DNA of 64,000 nt. Source: Edaphobacter aggregans DSM 19364 (GTDB lineage Bacteria > Acidobacteriota > Terriglobia > Terriglobales > Acidobacteriaceae). How positions within the stretch are numbered: the stretch's first letter is position 1; each line of letters opens with the position of its first letter. This document shows positions 60,484 through 64,000 of this stretch, piece after piece. Location: contig NZ_KN050788.1 in assembly GCF_000745965.1 (NCBI RefSeq), positions 225,456-289,455 of the forward strand, in the 5' to 3' direction. Under the pieces are notes generated by a model. That model ran no database searches. It saw nothing but the letters and a program-made list of their open reading frames with translations, and was not told the DNA's origin. The translations under genes and the position numbers were made by a program.

Positions 60484-61970
60484 ACTCCCTGCCCTTGGTC
60501 ATCGAGCAAATTGAGGGCACGCGCGTTCAGCCCCTGCGAAAGGTCTTTTCGTTCCCCGCGATGCTGGCTGGGGTTCTCGTTGCTCTTGCTGCGTTGACGG
60601 TGCGATCGCGCTTTAATGATCCCGATACGTGGTGGCACCTGAAGATGGGTGAGATCATCTGGACAACCCATAGAATCCCCACCACGGATCTATTTTCTTA
60701 CACCACCAATCACCATCCCTATACAGCGCACGAATGGCTATCGCAGGTGTTCATCTACGGTGCCTATCGATTTGGCGGCTACCCTGGCCTGATGCTCTGG
60801 TTATGCCTCTTCACCGCGGCCTTGCTCGTCGCTGGGTACGGCCTATGCTGGCTCTATTCAGAAAATGCCAAAGTAGCTTTCGTCGGTGCCCTGACAATCT
60901 GGCTGTTTGCGACAGTAGGCCTTGCCGTGCGGCCGCAGATGATCGGGTATCTTCTGTTGGTCGTCGAGTTACTGCTCATACACCTGGGGCAAACTCGCAA
61001 TCCGCGCTGGTTCCTGGGATTGCCTCCGCTGTTCACCGTTTGGGTGAACTGCCATGGTTCCTTCTTTCTTGGACTCTTGGTGGCCGGAGCGTACCTCTTC
61101 AGTTCCCTATTCGATTTTCAGTGGGGCCTGCTCGTTTCGCAACGGTGGCATCCACTCTCTCGCCGAATGCTTGTGTTGGCGCTGGTCATGTCACTTGCGG
61201 CACTGTTCTTGAATCCCATCGGGGTGAAGCAGGTATTAAACCCCTTAGAGACGATGCTGCACCTGCCTATCAATCTCAATCAAGTCGTCGAGTGGCAGCC
61301 ATTGCAGCTAGGTGACCCACGTGGTCTCGCATTGCTGGGACTGATTGGATCAATCTTTCTTCTCTTGATTGTTCGCCAATCGAACTTGTTTTGGCATGAG
61401 TTGCTGTTGTTTGCGCTGGGCATCTGGTTGGCTGCCAGCCATCAGCGCATGCTCTTCCCTTTCGGCATCTTAGTTGCGCCGATTCTATCGCGTCTCCTCT
61501 CAAGCTCTTGGGACGGGTATAACGCCACGCAGGATCGCCCTTTGCCAAATGCAGTATTGATCGCTATATCTCTGCTCATCACTTTCTGGGCATTTCCAAA
61601 CCGTCAGAATCTGACACGACAAATAGAGGAACAGAGTCCTGTCAAGGCGGTGGAATTCATGAACACTCACGACATCTCCGGGCGGATGCTAAACGACTAT
61701 GTCTATGGCGGCTATCTAATCTGGGCAGCGCCACATTATCCGGTCTTTGTTGACGGCCGCGGCGATATCTTCGAGCAGACGGGCGTTCTCGGAGACTTTG
61801 AAAAATGGGCTACGCTCAAGGGTGCCCCTGACTTGCTTCTTGACAAGTACCACATAGATTTCTGCCTGTTGTCCAGAAACTCACCGATGGTTTTTGTTCT
61901 ACAGTTATTGCCTAACTGGAAAGCTATCTACTCTGATAACAACTCCACGATATTCGTGCGAGTTCCATAA
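60480..61970 (+). CDS. Polytopic membrane protein, GT-C-like
   Basis: 496 residues, about 10 helices. The first periplasmic loop SRFNDPDTWWHLKMGEIIWTTHRIPTTDLFSYTTNHHPYTAHEWLSQ has the acid and aromatic pattern of putative dolichyl-phosphate-mannose-type transferases. The C-terminal soluble region (KAVEFMNTHDISGRMLNDYVYGGYLIWAAPHYPVFVDGRGDIFEQTG) is conserved in this uncharacterised group. The start overlaps the stop of the sigma-54 activator by 4 bp, so its expression is coupled to the regulator. Confidence 0.72.
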   Translation: MNSLPLVIEQIEGTRVQPLRKVFSFPAMLAGVLVALAALTVRSRFNDPDTWWHLKMGEIIWTTHRIPTTDLFSYTTNHHPYTAHEWLSQVFIYGAYRFGGYPGLMLWLCLFTAALLVAGYGLCWLYSENAKVAFVGALTIWLFATVGLAVRPQMIGYLLLVVELLLIHLGQTRNPRWFLGLPPLFTVWVNCHGSFFLGLLVAGAYLFSSLFDFQWGLLVSQRWHPLSRRMLVLALVMSLAALFLNPIGVKQVLNPLETMLHLPINLNQVVEWQPLQLGDPRGLALLGLIGSIFLLLIVRQSNLFWHELLLFALGIWLAASHQRMLFPFGILVAPILSRLLSSSWDGYNATQDRPLPNAVLIAISLLITFWAFPNRQNLTRQIEEQSPVKAVEFMNTHDISGRMLNDYVYGGYLIWAAPHYPVFVDGRGDIFEQTGVLGDFEKWATLKGAPDLLLDKYHIDFCLLSRNSPMVFVLQLLPNWKAIYSDNNSTIFVRVP

Positions 61971-62044
61971 ATATATTTAGATGCTTTGAGCAAGCTATTT
62001 CGACGAATAGGTAATTTGTCCAGGCCGCAAAGAGGAGAGTTAGA

Positions 62045-62788
62045 ATGGCGCACGTCTACGATCAGACGTTCTTTGATTGGGTGAACAAGACAGCCCGCTC
62101 TTCGGCTCGGACCATGTTGCCCATTGTTCGTCAAACGATCGATCCGCCGAGCGTGGTTGACGTCGGTTGCGGAGAGGGCGGCTGGTTGTCGATATGGAAT
62201 GAAATGGGGCTGAGTGATGTGTGCGGCTATGACGGCAGCTATGTCGATAAGTCCCGACTATTAATCGATCCGGAACGGTTTATCGCTTGCGATCTAGAAA
62301 AGCCGCTGGTGGTCGGTAGACGGTTTGGTTTAGCGCAATGCCTAGAAGTAGCCGAGCATCTGCACCCGTCAGCGGCCGAAGAGCTGATCAGTTCCTTATG
62401 CCAACTAAGCGATATCGTGCTGTTTTCGGCGGCGCAGCCTGGGCAGGGGGGAGAAAGACATATCAATGAGAGGCGTCCGTCCTATTGGGCGCAGATGTTC
62501 CGCAGTCATAATTATTTTCCATTCGATTGCGTGCGGCCACATCTGGTCGACAAGATGGAGGTTTCCCCATGGTATCGCTATAATCCGATTCTCTTTGCCA
62601 ATCCATCTGGCATGAAGTGCTTGTCTCCAGAGACACGAGCGCTCCAGTGCCAGGATGCACAGTATCTGGATAAGGCGGGAAATATGGCATGGAAATTTCG
62701 ACTACTCCTATTGCGGCCGCTGCCAGTCGGCGTGGTGTCCTGGCTATCGCGGGTGCGTTACCGCGTAGCATCAACGGTAGAGGCATGA
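62045..62788 (+). CDS. Class I SAM-dependent methyltransferase
   Basis: 247 residues. The SAM site is VVDVGCGEGGWLSIW (near residue 38), then GYDGSYVDKSRLLI, then FGLAQCLEVAEHLHPSAAEELI. It ends in an arginine-rich helix. This type appears in polysaccharide or glycan loci, where it methylates a sugar or lipid-linked intermediate. GAGGAG lies upstream. It may belong to the glycosylation side of the Tad locus or stand alone. Confidence 0.82.
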   Translation: MAHVYDQTFFDWVNKTARSSARTMLPIVRQTIDPPSVVDVGCGEGGWLSIWNEMGLSDVCGYDGSYVDKSRLLIDPERFIACDLEKPLVVGRRFGLAQCLEVAEHLHPSAAEELISSLCQLSDIVLFSAAQPGQGGERHINERRPSYWAQMFRSHNYFPFDCVRPHLVDKMEVSPWYRYNPILFANPSGMKCLSPETRALQCQDAQYLDKAGNMAWKFRLLLLRPLPVGVVSWLSRVRYRVASTVEA

Positions 62789-62918
62789 GCGATAGGGCGA
62801 AAGATCACCTTGGCGAGCGTTATGAAGTTCATCGCCGACGTGAGCATACACCAGAATGCTGACATCCTGCACAAGACCAGATCTGGCAAGGCAACATCCC
62901 TGCGCTACAAATCGACCT

Positions 62919-63300
62919 ATGAGTCGCCTGTTAGTCATCCTTCTGCTGTGTGTGTTTGGGCTTCCCCCTGGCCTCGCCGCTGTTTGCGGCCGCAGCGGGT
63001 CAGGACGCAGGGCTCCCAGATGGCGCCGTCGGAACGGAGCCACCAGTGCTCCATGACGATGGCTGGCCCGGTCGGGAGTTCGCAGGGTACGCAGTTGCCA
63101 CACTCCGCGAAAAGTGCCCGCCTATCTGGTAGTCACCACCTCAGCTCGCCACAACGACGCTTCCCTGCTCATGGCCTCTCCTGGCTCTACTCTGCGCTAA
63201 AGGCCTAAAACCTTACTCAAATATGACTTTAATCACGGGAACAAAGGAGCCGGCGCCGCGAGCTTCAGCTTAGACATTCGTCCCTCAACTCAGGAGTATA
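62919..63300 (+). pseudogene. Decayed small exported protein
   Basis: ATG 62919 begins a secretion signal (MSRLLVILLLCVFGLP), but the following segments are spread over three frames: SPLFAAAAGQDAGLP, then RRRNG, then HQCSMTMAG, then EKCP. Short exported proteins of this shape with CCRR.G.HHC-type motifs occur in Acidobacteriaceae, which suggests a frameshifted copy. The assignment is tentative. Confidence 0.35.
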
Positions 63301-63579
63301 AGGTCTGCATGGCTGGGCGATACGCAATGCTTGGAGCCGGGCGCATTCAATCATCGACAAAGGTGCCGATCTTCACGACGAGAGGCACTCTGGCACGGCT
63401 CCCTCAACCTTGCAGCGTCCGATGCGACAAGAGATTGCGAATTCTATCTAGCTCACCAGGCGCGTGGGCGGCCCTCGAACCGTTCAAATCAACTCCGGCA
63501 TCCGAACCTATGCAGCCCTGTGATCTCCATCACAGCTTTGTTTTTCGAAGCCTCCTAGATTTGGCGGTAGAGGTGGCTC

Positions 63580-63798
63580 ATGGTTAGTTGCTGTGTCAAT
63601 CCTGCCTGCCGCACAGAGTTCAGGTCCCTCAACGCCGGAGTTCTCTATGCAGTTGAGCGGGGATCGGTGGATACGGAGTTCTTCTGGCTCTGCTCCGCCT
63701 GCGTACCAAGGGTCCCACTGTGTCTCGACCCGACGGGGTGCATTTCGGTGAGACCGCGATGTGACGCGGTACGTCAGCCACCTTATCCGGACGGCTAA
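63580..63798 (+). CDS. Small Cys-rich (zinc-ribbon-like) protein
   Basis: 72 residues: MVSCCVNPACRTEFRSLNAG, VERGSVDTEFFWLCSACVPRV, LDPTGCISVRP. CxxxxC and CxxC pairs look like a zinc-binding ribbon, with the FFWLC.AC core seen in short proteins of Acidobacteria and Proteobacteria. There is no clear RBS. It is possibly regulatory; the function is unknown. Confidence 0.5.
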   Translation: MVSCCVNPACRTEFRSLNAGVLYAVERGSVDTEFFWLCSACVPRVPLCLDPTGCISVRPRCDAVRQPPYPDG

Positions 63799-63837
63799 CT
63801 GCGGCTGGTTGCTCAGCGCAAACTACGTACACCATGG

Positions 63838-63859
63838 CACTGTGATGTGCGTCACAGTG
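63838..63859. promoter_or_regulatory. CRP/FNR-type operator palindrome
   Basis: CACTGTGA-TGTGCG-TCACAGTG: perfect 8-bp arms with a 6-bp centre, containing the TGTGA-N6-TCACA consensus. It lies 118 bp before the start of the gene at the right edge, suitable for activation by a CRP-family protein. Confidence 0.75.
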
Positions 63860-63976
63860 ATTTGCCATAATTCGCTGTATATTGCCCTTTTACAGGTGGC
63901 GTTTTTAGAAGGAATCAGCGGGTCCAGGGCCCAGCAGCAAAGTCGGTACCATCGCGCAAGTTTGAGGTGACTCGAC

Positions 63977-64000
63977 ATGCGGCGTTCTCGCTTTAGAGTA
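63977..64000 (+). CDS. Start of a gene running off the right edge
   Basis: ATG at 63977 follows GAGGTGA with a 6-bp gap, and reads MRRSRFRV before the window ends. The basic start may be the n-region of a signal peptide. The product cannot be told. Confidence 0.4.

Noticed and set aside
63761..63970. 69-codon plus frame across the CRP-type site
   Set aside because: It spans a perfect operator palindrome and stops just before a better start with RBS; probably not translated.
1..64000. tRNA, rRNA or CRISPR array
   Set aside because: No cloverleaf with a T-loop GTTCRA-type core in the right context, no rRNA segments and no regularly spaced repeat-spacer pattern were seen by eye; a covariance-model search was not possible.

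Overview
The window looks like a chromosomal segment of an acidobacterium of class Terriglobia (Acidobacteriaceae-like). The support is family-level: two DUF4159 proteins, a MoxR/DUF58/BatA/DUF4175 operon, an IPT/TIG lipoprotein of about 1,750 residues, a degenerate barrel of the acidobacterial TonB-receptor type, and a Tad locus accompanied by DUF192 proteins. No rRNA, tRNA or CRISPR array was seen.

Layout. (1) 1-5155, minus strand: an AspT-type aspartate antiporter, an aspartase with an apparent export signal, an exported type II asparaginase, and the start of an OprO/OprP-like porin. Together these suggest envelope-located Asn to Asp to fumarate catabolism. aspT and aspA share a two-block upstream element. 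(2) 5614-7897, minus: a Tat-exported multicopper oxidase and a DUF4159 protein, divergent from (3) 8068-21963, plus: a tightly packed eight-gene operon (DUF4159, VWA membrane protein, caspase-fold-like protein lacking the catalytic Cys, TPR/HExxH metallopeptidase, MoxR ATPase, DUF58, BatA-like, DUF4175). (4) 22.1-23.4 kb: two abutting, multiply frameshifted pseudogene fragments (TonB-receptor barrel and GH39 beta-xylosidase). (5) 23577-28829: IPT/TIG plus propeller lipoprotein; 29387-30835: DUF3011-porin fusion. (6) 31461-35020: arsenic island (two LMW-PTP arsenate reductases and arsM on the minus strand; arsR and acr3 on the plus strand). (7) 35518-39217: two alpha/beta hydrolases and a TetR regulator, divergent from a short-chain dehydrogenase; an SDR remnant and two operator-like palindromes lie between them. 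(8) 39.4-40.0 kb: a broken IS1595-type transposase. (9) 40203-61970: a Tad/Flp pilus locus with prepilin peptidase, TadZ/CpaE, TadA/CpaF, TadB, TadC, TadE-like and TadG-like proteins, CpaB, secretin and Flp pilin. Interspersed are glycosyltransferase-type membrane proteins, a TonB-like protein, two DUF192 proteins and an NtrC-type sigma-54 activator. (10) 62045-64000: a methyltransferase, then a decayed region with one small Cys-rich protein, a perfect CRP-like palindrome and the start of a gene leaving the window.

The most notable observation is a probable sigma-54 regulon embedded in the Tad locus. Five upstream regions (flp, cpaB, the TonB-like gene, cpaA, and the DUF192/TadE module) each carry TGG-N9-TGC with a T before TGC, in the correct orientation. 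Two of these regions share a 17-bp upstream motif at nearly the same distance. An enhancer-binding protein with an intact GAFTGT motif is encoded in the same locus. Other locus-specific oddities are a PilZ-TadE fusion and a 30-residue membrane microprotein starting with GTG. All functional statements are inferred from sequence reading; no database search was run.
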